Source of the DNA: CAMAVH01 sp964628235
Lineage (GTDB): Bacteria > Pseudomonadota > Alphaproteobacteria > SMXQ01
NCBI GenBank assembly: GCA_964628235.1
Contig: CAZVLU010000009.1
Location: 1-64,000, forward strand
Direction of reading: 5' to 3'
Length of the DNA stretch: 64,000 bases
How positions within the stretch are numbered: position 1 is the stretch's first letter; every line of letters begins with the position of its first letter. A model generated the notes under the pieces. That model was not told the origin of the DNA, did not search any database, and saw only the letters and a list, made by a program, of their open reading frames with translations. Both the position numbers and the translations under genes were made by a program. Shown piece after piece: positions 43,618-52,232 of this stretch.

Positions 43618-44082
43618 TTAGACCGGCCTGAGGATCAGCACGGTTCCATCATTGCCGACGACTTCGACCATCGCGCCGGCCGGCAAGGGCGAGCCGTCGA
43701 CCGATTTGGCCGTCCACCAGCTATCGTCGATCTGAATTTGCCCGCGCCCCTCGGGCAGCTCGCGTGTCAGATGCAGACGCCGGCCGAGATAGCTCTGGCC
43801 ACGGTTGTTGAGACGCTCCTCGCCGTCCGCCGCCTGGCGGCGCGGCGCGAGCCTCGCCCAGACCACGCCGGTGGCGATGGACAGCAGGGCGAAGGCGAGC
43901 ACCTGCAAGCGCCAGTCGAACGGCCCGATCACGGCGACGACGGCGCCGATCACGGCGGCGGAAATCGCCGGCCACAGCAGATAGGTCGTCGGCGTCATCA
44001 CCTCGATGGCGATCAACAGGCCGGCGAGCGCCCACCAATGCCAGAACGAGACGTTCCACACCCACTCGATCAACGCGTCCAT
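43618..44082 (-). CDS. NfeD-family membrane protein
   Basis: A 154-residue protein with three N-terminal hydrophobic segments (WHWWALAGLLIAIEVM, LLWPAISAAVIGAVVAVIG, VLAFALLSIATGVVWA) and a C-terminal OB-fold NfeD domain (QIQIDDSWWTAKS, VEVVGNDGTVLILRP). It is the short NfeD type without the ClpP-like protease. It overlaps the end of the SPFH-protein gene by 13 bp, the standard NfeD-stomatin operon, and probably anchors that protein in the inner membrane. Confidence 0.92.
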   Translation of the reverse strand: MDALIEWVWNVSFWHWWALAGLLIAIEVMTPTTYLLWPAISAAVIGAVVAVIGPFDWRLQVLAFALLSIATGVVWARLAPRRQAADGEERLNNRGQSYLGRRLHLTRELPEGRGQIQIDDSWWTAKSVDGSPLPAGAMVEVVGNDGTVLILRPV

Positions 44083-45059
44083 GGGCCACCCTGTCCTGGT
44101 TGACCGCCCTGCGATTGGCCTTTCTCGCCGCCGCCGCCGAACGCTGCCTTGGCCAGTTCGGTGATGCCGCCAAGGCTGCCGAGCACGGCGCTGGCTTCCA
44201 CCGGCATCATCAGCACCTTCTGGTTCGGCGCCGAGGCGAGCTTCTCCAGCGCCTCGATATAGCGCTGGGCGACGAAATAATTGACTGCCTGAATGTCGCC
44301 GCTGGAAATCGCCTGCGACACCGACAGCGTCGCCTTGCCCTCGGCTTCGGCTTCGCGCTCGCGCGCTTCGGCGTCGCGGAAGGCAGCTTCGCGGCGGCCT
44401 TCGGCTTCGAGGATGGCGGCCTGCTTTTGGCCTTCGGCGCGCAAGATGGCCGACTGCTTCTGGCCTTCTGCCGTCAAAATCTCGGCGCGCTTCAAACGCT
44501 CGGCCTTCATCTGCTGGCCCATGGCGTCGGTCAGGTCGGCCGGTGGCGCCAGTTCCTTGATCTCGATGCGCGTGACCTTGATGCCCCACGGCGTCGTCGC
44601 AGAATCGATGACGCGCAACAGCCGCTCATTGATGTCGTCGCGCTTGGAGAGCACGTCGTCGAGCGACATCGAGCCGATCACCGAGCGCGTGTTGGTCATG
44701 GCGAGATTGGTCACAGACTGGCGCAAATTCTCGACCTCATAAGCCGCGGCGGCGGCATCGACCACCTGGAAGAACACCACGGCGTCGGTCGTCACCGAGG
44801 CGTTGTCGTAAGTGATGACGTCTTGCGAGGGGATGTCGATCACAGTCTCGCGCATCGACAATTTCGCGCCGATGCGGTCGACGAAGGGGATGATGAGATT
44901 GAGGCCGGGGGCCAGGGTGCGGGTATATTTGCCGAAACGCTCGATCGTCCATTCCTCGGCCTGCGGCACGGTTTTCACGCCGGAATAGATGACGACGAAG
45001 GCGACGATGGCCACGCTGATGACGAAAATCAGAAAGGGACTGGGCGCGAACGCTTCCAT
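44070..45059 (-). CDS. SPFH/stomatin-family membrane protein (QmcA-like)
   Basis: A 329-residue protein with one N-terminal membrane segment (FLIFVISVAIVAFVVIYSGV), then the SPFH domain (TVPQAEEWTIERFGKYTRT, PGLNLIIPFVDRIGAKLSMR, VDIPSQDVITYDNASV) and a long Ala/Glu-rich coiled coil (AEGQKQAAILEAEGRREAAF). The tail is Gly/Gln-rich. Such proteins oligomerise into membrane scaffolds that influence proteases. It is translated just before NfeD, with a 13-bp overlap. Confidence 0.94.
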   Translation of the reverse strand: MEAFAPSPFLIFVISVAIVAFVVIYSGVKTVPQAEEWTIERFGKYTRTLAPGLNLIIPFVDRIGAKLSMRETVIDIPSQDVITYDNASVTTDAVVFFQVVDAAAAAYEVENLRQSVTNLAMTNTRSVIGSMSLDDVLSKRDDINERLLRVIDSATTPWGIKVTRIEIKELAPPADLTDAMGQQMKAERLKRAEILTAEGQKQSAILRAEGQKQAAILEAEGRREAAFRDAEAREREAEAEGKATLSVSQAISSGDIQAVNYFVAQRYIEALEKLASAPNQKVLMMPVEASAVLGSLGGITELAKAAFGGGGEKGQSQGGQPGQGGPWTR

Positions 45060-45182
45060 AACGGGAGCCTCCTGGCTGGCGGTGCGACGACCGAGGCGCT
45101 CGAAGCGCTTCTTGCTGGAAGTTTAGCCGGTTCCCTGGACTTGCCGAGAACTTTTGCGCCCGCCGCGAACCGTGAAAAAGGC

Positions 45183-45746
45183 CTAAGCCTGCTCCAGCTC
45201 GCTGTCCCAATAGAGAAAGTCGCGCCAGCTTTCGTGCAGATAATTGGGCGGATAGGCGCGCCCGTTCTCCTGCAACTGGATCGTCGTCGGCTGCATCGGG
45301 CGGACGCGCGGGAACATCTGCGCCTCGGCCGGCATCAGGCCGCCCTTGTGCAGATTGCACGGCTCGCAAGCGGCGACCACGTTCGACCAGCTGGTGCGCC
45401 CGCCGAGCGATTTGGGAATGACATGGTCGAAGGTCAGCCCCTCGGCCGGGCTGCGCACGCCGCAATATTGGCAAGAGAAGCGGTCGCGCAAAAACACGTT
45501 GAAACGGGTGAAGGCGGGGCGGCGCGCCGCCGGGATGTAGTCCTTGAGCGAGACGACCGACGGCAGCCGCATGGCGCGCGACGGCGAGTGAACCTCGCGG
45601 TCATATTCCGAGACGATGTTGACGCGACCGAGGAATACCGCTTTGACGGCTTCCTGCCACGGCCACAATGACAACGGGAAATAGGACAACGGCCGAAAAT
45701 CGGCGTTCAGAACCAGCGCAGGACAGCTATCTGGCGAGGCGAGCAA
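45183..45746 (-). CDS. HNH endonuclease-family protein
   Basis: A 187-residue protein with a central HNH/beta-beta-alpha-metal fold: zinc-binding CQYCGV and CEPCNLHK flank the catalytic LTFDHVIPKSLGG. The N-terminal VLNADFRPLSYFPLSLWPWQ and the C-terminal block are as in a chromosomal HNH family widespread in alphaproteobacteria, not part of any mobile element here. The start appears to be TTG at 45746; no in-frame ATG fits the conserved start. Its role in the cell is unknown. Confidence 0.88.
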   Translation of the reverse strand: MLASPDSCPALVLNADFRPLSYFPLSLWPWQEAVKAVFLGRVNIVSEYDREVHSPSRAMRLPSVVSLKDYIPAARRPAFTRFNVFLRDRFSCQYCGVRSPAEGLTFDHVIPKSLGGRTSWSNVVAACEPCNLHKGGLMPAEAQMFPRVRPMQPTTIQLQENGRAYPPNYLHESWRDFLYWDSELEQA

Positions 45747-45861
45747 CGCACACTCCCTGGGGATAAGTCGCTTCCACGGCGCATATCAAACAACAGGGCG
45801 ATGACCGTTTCAAGACCGCTGCGCAGTTTTTCGCAAGCCCTGGTAGGACGCGGTCTTTCGA

Positions 45862-45876
45862 ACCCCCAAAGGGGGT
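45862..45876 (-). terminator. Small hairpin after the esterase gene
   Basis: ACCCCC-AAA-GGGGGT, 6-bp arms, lies 19 bp after the stop of the esterase gene. The T-run is weak, so termination is only suggested. Confidence 0.35.
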
Positions 45877-45894
45877 ATTCCAGTAAGAAAGTTT

Positions 45895-46563
45895 CTAAGC
45901 CGGCCGCTGAAAGGCGCGGCGCAGGAAATCGACCCCGAGGGCCAGCCCTTCGGCGTCGATGCTATGGCCGAGACCGGGCCGGGTGTGGCCTTCGACCGGC
46001 ACGTCGAGGGCTTCCAGCGTCGAGAGCGAAACCTGATGGAGACTGTAGGCCACCACCGGATCGTCGTCGCCATGAATGAGCATGACCGGCGGGCGCACGC
46101 GCATTTCATCGCCCAAACTGTCGGCGCCGACCAGCACGCCGGAGTAACCAAGGATGCCGGCGGGCGGCGTGACGCGGCGCAGCCCGACATGCAGCGCCGT
46201 CATGGTGCCCTGCGAAAAGCCGACCAAGGCGAGATCGGCGTCGGTCAGCTTGCGGTTGGCCAATTCGAGATCGAGATAGCGCTCGAGGATCGGCGCGCAC
46301 ATCTGCGCGCCTTCCATCATGCGCGCCGGGGCGCGGTCGTTCAGGCTGAACCATTGCTTGCCGTAGGGCGCCATCTCGCAAGGAAACGGCGCGTGCGGCG
46401 AGACGAAGGCGGCGTCGGGCAGCGCCTGCGCCAGATGCGGCGCCAGGCCGATCAGGTCGTTGCCGTCGGCGCCGTAGCCATGCAGCAGCACGACGAGCTG
46501 CCGGGCCGGACCGCCCGAGGCGGGCTCGAGCGAGGGCCCTTCGAGTTTCGGAAAACTGCTCAT
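45895..46563 (-). CDS. Alpha/beta-hydrolase (carboxylesterase/phospholipase, YpfH-like)
   Basis: A 222-residue serine hydrolase. The oxyanion block is VVLLHGYGADGNDLI, the nucleophile elbow GFSQGT, the acid in LIHGDDDPVV and the histidine in GLGHSID. Family members hydrolyse short-chain esters or lysophospholipids. The ATG at 46563 overlaps the stop of the Nudix gene by 4 bp; a longer frame upstream is only readthrough of that gene's region. Confidence 0.92.
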   Translation of the reverse strand: MSSFPKLEGPSLEPASGGPARQLVVLLHGYGADGNDLIGLAPHLAQALPDAAFVSPHAPFPCEMAPYGKQWFSLNDRAPARMMEGAQMCAPILERYLDLELANRKLTDADLALVGFSQGTMTALHVGLRRVTPPAGILGYSGVLVGADSLGDEMRVRPPVMLIHGDDDPVVAYSLHQVSLSTLEALDVPVEGHTRPGLGHSIDAEGLALGVDFLRRAFQRPA

Positions 46564-47468
46564 GGCCTTATCCCCTGTTGTCCGCCGAATTCGATCATGT
46601 CGCCCGACGCGGCTCCGCCGACCCAACGGCGCAGGCCGGCGACCAGCGCGAGATAGTCCGGCTCGTCCGGGCCGATCAAGCCTTCGCGGATGAGAAAATC
46701 GATGATGACGAGGTTGCAATTGAACTTGAAGTCGAAGCTGCCGCGCACCGTTTGCAGCACGCGCCCGATCGGCCATAGCTCGAAGCCGGCGCTTTCGCCG
46801 TCATTCGGCTTGGGCGTGAAATCCGCCGGCAGCTCCAGATCGTAGACAAACAAGATATCAGGGCGCAGGCCGCCGTCGCGCTCGCAGCAATAGGTGATGG
46901 CGCTGGCAGGCCGCGCGCCCGTCGCGATATTCGGCGGAATGCTTGCTTCCTCGCCGGCTTCTTTCACCAGCGTATCGAACACGCCATGCCCGAAGGAGAT
47001 GCCGCCGGCGCAGAGATTGTCCAACTCGTTGGGATAGGTCGCCTTCACGGCGCTGCGCCGCGACACCCACATGCTGAGGTTTTGACCGTCACGCACGATG
47101 CCGTTGAGATGCACGCCGAGTGAGGTGACGCCGAATTTCGGCGCGGCAGCGCGCTCGACCTTGAACAAGGGCGCTGCGCCGAAGCGTGGCGCCACGGCGT
47201 AGTACTCGTCGCGCCAGGCCGTTATCGTGCCGTCGGCGCGCAAGGCATCGGTCACGGTCTTCATCGCCGCCGTGCGCGCGTCGAAGTCGGCAAGCGTCTC
47301 GCGCAGGGCGATGGCGTCAGGCGTGATCGTGAAGACGTCGGCAAAGGCCTTGAGGCGGACGGCGAAGCTGCGCGCGACCCAGCCGACGCGCTGCCCCGCC
47401 GCCGAGAACGGCAGATAGCGCTCGGGATCGTGGTCGTTGCAGACGCGGATATGATCGAGAAACGTCAT
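46560..47468 (-). CDS. DUF4743/Nudix hydrolase (Tnr3-like)
   Basis: A 302-residue protein with an N-terminal DUF4743 domain (FSAAGQRVGWVARSFAVRL) and a C-terminal Nudix domain. The Nudix box is degenerate at its start: GGISFGHGVFDTLVKEAGEE keeps the final EAGEE metal glutamates, but the usual Glu after the glycine run is missing. DUF4743-Nudix proteins resemble the Nudix part of fungal thiamine pyrophosphokinase Tnr3, which removes damaged thiamine diphosphates. It forms a coupled pair with the esterase gene downstream. Confidence 0.88.
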   Translation of the reverse strand: MTFLDHIRVCNDHDPERYLPFSAAGQRVGWVARSFAVRLKAFADVFTITPDAIALRETLADFDARTAAMKTVTDALRADGTITAWRDEYYAVAPRFGAAPLFKVERAAAPKFGVTSLGVHLNGIVRDGQNLSMWVSRRSAVKATYPNELDNLCAGGISFGHGVFDTLVKEAGEEASIPPNIATGARPASAITYCCERDGGLRPDILFVYDLELPADFTPKPNDGESAGFELWPIGRVLQTVRGSFDFKFNCNLVIIDFLIREGLIGPDEPDYLALVAGLRRWVGGAASGDMIEFGGQQGIRP

Positions 47469-47654
47469 GGTGCTCTTGCTTGGTTCCTGTCTCGCTTAAC
47501 CGGTGCCTCGCCTTGACGCAAGCGCCACGCAGCGCCAGAGTGCCCAGCTTAATAAAAAAGCGCCTGAGCAGGGACAGAGCGGCGTAAAATCCTTATCCAC
47601 CATTGATGATCCGCACCATATCCGCCCCCATCGGTTCCGTTTTTCGACAGCGCC

Positions 47655-49361
47655 ATGACCCTTTCCGCCGCCAGCGAACAATCTGCCGAAGCTGCCGTGG
47701 CCCTGCCCGCCGCGCGCTTGATGCCGCTGTGCGACAGCGCGCTCGCCGCAGCGCGCGCCTATGGCGAAGCGGCGCACCAGTCGGTCGCCGCTATGGTCGC
47801 GCCCAGCGGAAAGATCGATAGCGCAAAACTCGATCGCCACCAGTTCGCCGCCCATGCGCTCGCCTGGACAGCGACTTATGTCGAAGCGCTGGCGCAAATG
47901 CTCGCCTGGGCGCAGCGGCTCGACGAGAACGGCAAGTTCGACGAGTTGGAACGCCTCATTCTGCAAGCGGCTTACGGCGAATATCTCGCCCAGCTTGCCG
48001 GCGGCATCGCGCTCAGCCAAGGCGAGATCGCCCGCCACGGCGACATGGGCTTGCCGCATGACGCATTGCGCGCGCTGTTCGTGCCGGCCGTCAGCGCATT
48101 GATCGTCGCCGGCAACACGGCGGCGGCGCGCCAGCGTCTCGCCGAACTGGTCGGCGACAGCCGCTTCGGCGACGGCGGGCTCGGCGACGAGACGCTCGAA
48201 GCCGTGCAGAGCGAATTTCACCGTTTCACCGAACAGGCCATCGCGCCCGACGCGCATGGCTGGCATCTCAAGAACGAGCTGATCCCGCTCGAAGTCGTCA
48301 ACAAGCTCGCCGAGCTTGGCGTCTTCGGGCTCACCGTGCCGGAAGAATATGGCGGCCTGGCGATGAACCGCATCGCGCTCTGCGTCGTCACCGAGGAGCT
48401 GAGTCGCGGCTATATCGGCGTCGGCTCGCTCGGCACGCGCTCGGAGATCGCCGGCGAATTGATCCGCCTCGGCGGCACCGAAGCGCAAAAGCAGAAATAC
48501 CTGCCGAAGATCGCCAGCGGCGAACTGTTGCCCACCGCCGTCTTCACCGAACCCAACACCGGTTCCGACCTCGGCGCCTTGCGCACCCGCGCTGTGCGGG
48601 CGAAACGCGACGGCCAGGATGTCTATCTCATCACCGGCAACAAGACCTGGATCACCCACGCGGCGCGCTCCGACATGATGACGCTGCTGGCGCGCACCGA
48701 TCCCAATGAGGCCGGCTGGAAAGGCCTCTCGATGTTCCTCGCGGAAAAGCCGCGCGGCAGCGACGACAACCCGTTCCCCGCCCCCGGCATGAGCGGCGGC
48801 GAGATCGAAGTGCTCGGCTATCGCGGCATGAAGGAATATGAGCTGGCCTTCGACGAATTCGTCGTGCCGGCGGAAAATCTGCTCGGCGGCGTCGAGGGCC
48901 AGGGCTTCAAGCAGTTGATGCAGACCTTCGAGGTGGCGCGCATCCAGACTGCGGCGCGCGCCGTCGGCGTGGCGCAGAACGCCATGGAGTTGGCGCTATC
49001 TTACGCGCAAGGGCGCAAGCAATTCGGCAAGGCCATCGCCGAATTCCCCCGCGTCGCCGGCAAGATCGCCTGGATGGCGGTCGAGACCATGATCGCCCGC
49101 CAACTCGCCTATTTCGCCGCGCGCGAGAAGGATTCCGAGCGGCGCTGCGACCGCGAGGCCGGCATGGCGAAGCTGCTCGCCGCCCGCGTCGCCTGGTCGA
49201 ACGCCGACAATGCCTTGCAAATTCATGGCGGCAACGGCTATGCCCTCGAATATCAAATCAGCCGCGTGCTGTGCGATGCGCGCATCCTCAATATTTTCGA
49301 AGGAGCGGCGGAGATCCAAGCGCAAGTGATCGCCCGCGGCATCCTCGACGGCAGGAACTAG
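47655..49361 (+). CDS. mcd: Acyl-CoA dehydrogenase, probably (2S)-methylsuccinyl-CoA dehydrogenase Mcd
   Basis: A 568-residue flavoprotein. Residues ~185-565 are the acyl-CoA dehydrogenase fold (VPEEYGGLAMNRIAL, TAVFTEPNTGSDLGALRTRA, ITGNKTWITHAARSDMM, QIHGGNGYALEYQISRV). An extra N-terminal helical domain of ~180 residues, absent from ordinary family members, is the mark of Mcd, which oxidises methylsuccinyl-CoA to mesaconyl-CoA in the ethylmalonyl-CoA pathway of acetyl-CoA assimilation. The cobalamin adenosyltransferase gene downstream fits, since that pathway needs adenosylcobalamin. Identification rests on length and domain layout, so a related dehydrogenase is not excluded. Confidence 0.85.
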   Translation: MTLSAASEQSAEAAVALPAARLMPLCDSALAAARAYGEAAHQSVAAMVAPSGKIDSAKLDRHQFAAHALAWTATYVEALAQMLAWAQRLDENGKFDELERLILQAAYGEYLAQLAGGIALSQGEIARHGDMGLPHDALRALFVPAVSALIVAGNTAAARQRLAELVGDSRFGDGGLGDETLEAVQSEFHRFTEQAIAPDAHGWHLKNELIPLEVVNKLAELGVFGLTVPEEYGGLAMNRIALCVVTEELSRGYIGVGSLGTRSEIAGELIRLGGTEAQKQKYLPKIASGELLPTAVFTEPNTGSDLGALRTRAVRAKRDGQDVYLITGNKTWITHAARSDMMTLLARTDPNEAGWKGLSMFLAEKPRGSDDNPFPAPGMSGGEIEVLGYRGMKEYELAFDEFVVPAENLLGGVEGQGFKQLMQTFEVARIQTAARAVGVAQNAMELALSYAQGRKQFGKAIAEFPRVAGKIAWMAVETMIARQLAYFAAREKDSERRCDREAGMAKLLAARVAWSNADNALQIHGGNGYALEYQISRVLCDARILNIFEGAAEIQAQVIARGILDGRN

Positions 49362-49363
49362 AT

Positions 49364-49570
49364 ATGACGGACGGAATGAACATCACCTTCGTGGTGATGA
49401 TCGGCATCGCCGCTTTCGCCACTCTCGCGGTGGTGGTGATCGGCGTCGTCAATATGGCGCGCAAGGGCCACGACCCGCGCACTTCGAACAAGCTGATGCG
49501 CTGGCGCATCCTGCTGCAAGCGCTCGCCATCCTGCTCATCATCGGCTTCGTCCTGATCGCGAAACGCTGA
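49364..49570 (+). CDS. Twin-transmembrane (HIG1-like) small protein
   Basis: A 68-residue protein with two membrane helices (FVVMIGIAAFATLAVVVIG and ILLQALAILLIIGFVLI) joined by a polar, positively charged loop (ARKGHDPRTSNKLMRWR) carrying the HIG1-type NKLMRWR motif. HIG1 proteins associate with respiratory complexes. It starts 2 bp after the dehydrogenase stop, and its TGA overlaps the ATG of the adenosyltransferase gene. Confidence 0.88.
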   Translation: MTDGMNITFVVMIGIAAFATLAVVVIGVVNMARKGHDPRTSNKLMRWRILLQALAILLIIGFVLIAKR

Positions 49571-50133
49571 TGGTCAAGCTCACCAAGATCTACACGCGCG
49601 GCGGAGATGCGGGCGAAACCTCGCTCGGCGACGGCGCGCGCCGGCCAAAGCACGACCTGCGCGTCGCCGCCATGGGCACCGTCGATGAAGCCAACGCCGC
49701 CATCGGCCTCGTCCGGCTGCACACGACTCATGAGTTCGACGCCATGCTGGCGCGCATCCAGAACGACCTGTTCGATCTCGGCGCCGATCTCTGCGTGCCG
49801 GAAGGCGCGGAACGGCGGAACGGCGAGTTGCGCATCGTCCAAGCGCAGATCGACCGGCTGGAGCGCGAGATCGACGCGATGAACGCCAAGCTGAAGCCGC
49901 TCGACTCCTTCGTGCTGCCCGGCGGCAGCCCGGCCGCCGCCCATCTGCATCTGGCGCGCACCATCACGCGCCGCGCCGAACGGCTGATGACCGATCTGGC
50001 GGCGCGCGAAACGGTCAATCCGCTCGCCATCGCCTACATCAATCGGCTGTCGGACCATCTCTTCGTCTTGGCTCGCGCCTGCAACGACGATGGCGCCACG
50101 GATGTCCTATGGAAGCCCGGCGCGAACCGCTAA
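49570..50133 (+). CDS. Cob(I)alamin adenosyltransferase, PduO type
   Basis: A 187-residue enzyme that transfers adenosyl from ATP to cob(I)alamin, giving adenosylcobalamin. The ATP-binding N-terminus is YTRGGDAGETSLGDGARRPK, followed by GTVDEANAAIGLVR, the core VLPGGSPAAAHLHLARTITR and the closing INRLSDHLFVLAR. Start coupled by TGATG to the twin-TM gene. It serves B12-dependent mutases such as ethylmalonyl-CoA mutase. Confidence 0.95.
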   Translation: MVKLTKIYTRGGDAGETSLGDGARRPKHDLRVAAMGTVDEANAAIGLVRLHTTHEFDAMLARIQNDLFDLGADLCVPEGAERRNGELRIVQAQIDRLEREIDAMNAKLKPLDSFVLPGGSPAAAHLHLARTITRRAERLMTDLAARETVNPLAIAYINRLSDHLFVLARACNDDGATDVLWKPGANR

Positions 50134-50213
50134 GCGCATAAAAACTCTCATCATTTCGCATTACGGGCGATTCCCTCGCCGATCTAGCCCCTTGCCAGCC
50201 CCCTGCGGATAGT

Positions 50214-50238
50214 GGTTATGTTGCGCCGCAACATAACC
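50214..50238. promoter_or_regulatory. Perfect 12-bp inverted repeat before hbd
   Basis: GGTTATGTTGCG-C-CGCAACATAACC is a 25-bp perfect inverted repeat, 42 bp before the hbd ATG and ~80 bp after the adenosyltransferase stop. The symmetry and position suit a dimeric regulator's operator. A terminator is less likely because no T-run follows. Confidence 0.5.
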
Positions 50239-50280
50239 CGGCGCGCCGTTCGGCCGCGCCGCACCATTCAGAGGGCATCC

Positions 50281-51153
50281 ATGATCGAGAAAGTCGGCGT
50301 CATCGGCGCAGGGCAGATGGGCAGCGGCATCGCGCATGTCATGGCGCAAACCGGCATCGACGTGACGATGGTCGACGTCAATCCGCAGCAGCTCGAAAAA
50401 GCGCTGGCGACGATCCGCAAGAACATGGACCGCCAGGTCGCCAAGGGCGTCATCCAGGCCGCCGACGTCGACGCCGCGCTCGCCCGCATCAAGACCAGCA
50501 CCGCGATGGCCGATCTCGGCGACCGCGACCTGGTGATCGAAGCCGCGACCGAGAACGAGAAGGTCAAGGTCGCCATCTTCAAGGACCTGGTGCCGCATCT
50601 CAAGGCCGACGCCATGATCGCGTCGAACACCTCGTCGATCTCGATCACCCGCCTCGCCGCCGCCACCGACCGGCCCGACAAGTTCATCGGCATGCATTTC
50701 ATGAATCCGGTGCCGATCATGAAGCTGGTCGAGGTCATCCCCGGCATCGCCACGGCGAAGACGACGCTGGAGAGCGTGCGCAACCTCGCCGAAAAGGTCG
50801 GCAAAACGCCGGTCAGCTCCGAAGATTATCCCGCCTTCATCGTCAACCGCATCCTGTTGCCGATGATCAACGAAGCGGTTTACGCGCTCTATGAAGGCGT
50901 CGGCACCGTCTCCGCCATCGACACGGCGATGAAGCTCGGCGCCAACCATCCGATGGGCCCGCTCGAATTGGCCGACTTCATCGGCCTCGATACCTGCCTC
51001 AGCATCATGCAGGTGCTCTACGAGGGCCTCGCCGACAGCAAATACCGGCCGTGCCCGCTGCTGGTGAAGTACGTTGAAGCCGGCTGGCTCGGCCGCAAGT
51101 CGGGCAAGGGCTTCTACGATTATTCCGGCGAGAAGCCCGTCCCGACGCGTTAG
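50281..51153 (+). CDS. hbd: 3-Hydroxybutyryl-CoA dehydrogenase
   Basis: A 290-residue NAD(P)-dependent enzyme that interconverts acetoacetyl-CoA and 3-hydroxybutyryl-CoA. The Rossmann motif is GVIGAGQMGSGIAHV, and the active-site block is GMHFMNPVPIMKLVEVIPG with the catalytic His and Asn. The C-terminal domain has GANHPMGPLELADFIGLD. The ATG at 50281 follows GAGGG; an open frame upstream runs through the inverted repeat and is not used. In many relatives etfB and etfA precede this gene after the adenosyltransferase; here they are absent. Confidence 0.94.
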   Translation: MIEKVGVIGAGQMGSGIAHVMAQTGIDVTMVDVNPQQLEKALATIRKNMDRQVAKGVIQAADVDAALARIKTSTAMADLGDRDLVIEAATENEKVKVAIFKDLVPHLKADAMIASNTSSISITRLAAATDRPDKFIGMHFMNPVPIMKLVEVIPGIATAKTTLESVRNLAEKVGKTPVSSEDYPAFIVNRILLPMINEAVYALYEGVGTVSAIDTAMKLGANHPMGPLELADFIGLDTCLSIMQVLYEGLADSKYRPCPLLVKYVEAGWLGRKSGKGFYDYSGEKPVPTR

Positions 51154-51163
51154 AGCCAGCGCG

Positions 51164-51589
51164 CTAAATCTCCGTCGCGGGATTCATCATCTCGTCATAG
51201 CCGCGCCCGCGCATCTCGAGCAGGCAGAAGCCATTGCCGAAGGGATCGGCCATGTTGGCCATGCGGCCCCAGGGCCGTTCGACGATGTCGCGGTCGAGCG
51301 TCGCGCCGGCGAGCCTGGCGCGAGTCACAGCCTCGTCGAGATCGTCGACGACGAAATCGAGATGCACCGGCGTCCAATGCCGGTCGTAATCGCGCAGCAT
51401 ATGGGCATCGGGACAGGGCACGCTGCCGGCGGGATTAGCCAATAGATCGATCGGCGAGGTCGCGCCGAGCAATTCGCACCAGTCGGCGTCGAGCCGGCGT
51501 CCGACCGTCAGCTCGAACGCCGTGGTGTAGAAGGCGATGCCCGCCTCCAGGTCGCGCACGTCGATGCAGGTCCGGATGGCGATGGTCAT
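51164..51589 (-). CDS. VOC-family (glyoxalase/bleomycin-resistance fold) protein
   Basis: A 141-residue single-subunit VOC protein with two beta-alpha-beta-beta-beta modules: IRTCIDVRDLEAGIAFYTTA at the start and HLDFVVDDLDEAVTRARLAG in the second half, with VERPWGRMANMADPFGNGF near the end. Members are metal-dependent lyases, isomerases or antibiotic-binding proteins; the substrate is not evident. It converges with hbd and lies just after tlpA on the minus strand (22 bp). Confidence 0.88.
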   Translation of the reverse strand: MTIAIRTCIDVRDLEAGIAFYTTAFELTVGRRLDADWCELLGATSPIDLLANPAGSVPCPDAHMLRDYDRHWTPVHLDFVVDDLDEAVTRARLAGATLDRDIVERPWGRMANMADPFGNGFCLLEMRGRGYDEMMNPATEI

Positions 51590-51611
51590 CGGGCCTCTCC
51601 CCGCTGGATGG

Positions 51612-52232
51612 TTATTGGGCGAGCGCCGCCTTGATCAAAGCCTTGGCGGCGTCGCTGTCCCAGGCGGCGGGACCCGACAGGCGGCCCAGCTCGCGCCCGT
51701 TGCGGTCGATCAGAATCGTCACCGGCAGTTCGCGGATGGCGAAGGCGCGGCCGGCCTCGCCGCGTGAATCGAACCGCATGGCGAGCGCGCGCAGGTCCAG
51801 TTTCTTATAAAACGGCTCGACCACGGCGAGGCCCGTGCGGTCCTGCGACAGCGCCAGCACGGTCAAACCGTCCGACTTCAAAGCCGCCTGCAAGCGATCG
51901 AGCGCCGCCATCTCGGCAACGCAGGGCGCGCACCAGGTGGCCCAGAAATTGATCAAAACCACCTCGCCCTGCAGACCGGAAAGTTGCAACCGGCGGCCTT
52001 TTTCATCGAGAAAGGCCACGTCGGGCGCTGGCTGGGGCGGCATCGCCGGGCTAAAGTCCTGAAATTCGCCGCGAAATGCCGGCAAGGCGATCCGTTCCGG
52101 GGTTGATCCGAGCTCCGATTTGCCCGATACCAGCAGCGCGCCGACGCCGACGGCGGCGACGACAAACACCGCCGCCGCGAACGTCGCCAGCATCAGTCTG
52201 TTTCGCCGCCAACCGCCAGATTTCGCCGTCAT
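51612..52232 (-). CDS. tlpA: TlpA-family thiol:disulfide interchange protein
   Basis: A 206-residue membrane-anchored thioredoxin-like protein. One N-terminal segment (FAAAVFVVAAVGVGALLV) anchors it, and the periplasmic domain has the redox motif WATWCAPCVAEM and the cis-Pro loop ELPVTILIDRNG. TlpA reduces copper-binding Sco proteins and cytochrome oxidase subunit II in rhizobia. It is transcribed away from argH, and the two starts share the palindromic CATG (52230-52233), a close divergent pair kept in Bradyrhizobium-type genomes. Confidence 0.92.
   Translation of the reverse strand: MTAKSGGWRRNRLMLATFAAAVFVVAAVGVGALLVSGKSELGSTPERIALPAFRGEFQDFSPAMPPQPAPDVAFLDEKGRRLQLSGLQGEVVLINFWATWCAPCVAEMAALDRLQAALKSDGLTVLALSQDRTGLAVVEPFYKKLDLRALAMRFDSRGEAGRAFAIRELPVTILIDRNGRELGRLSGPAAWDSDAAKALIKAALAQ

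Noticed and set aside
45183..45746. HNH protein as part of a mobile intron or restriction system
   Set aside because: No methyltransferase, intron structure or phage gene is near, and composition is that of the host. It belongs to a chromosomal alphaproteobacterial family.
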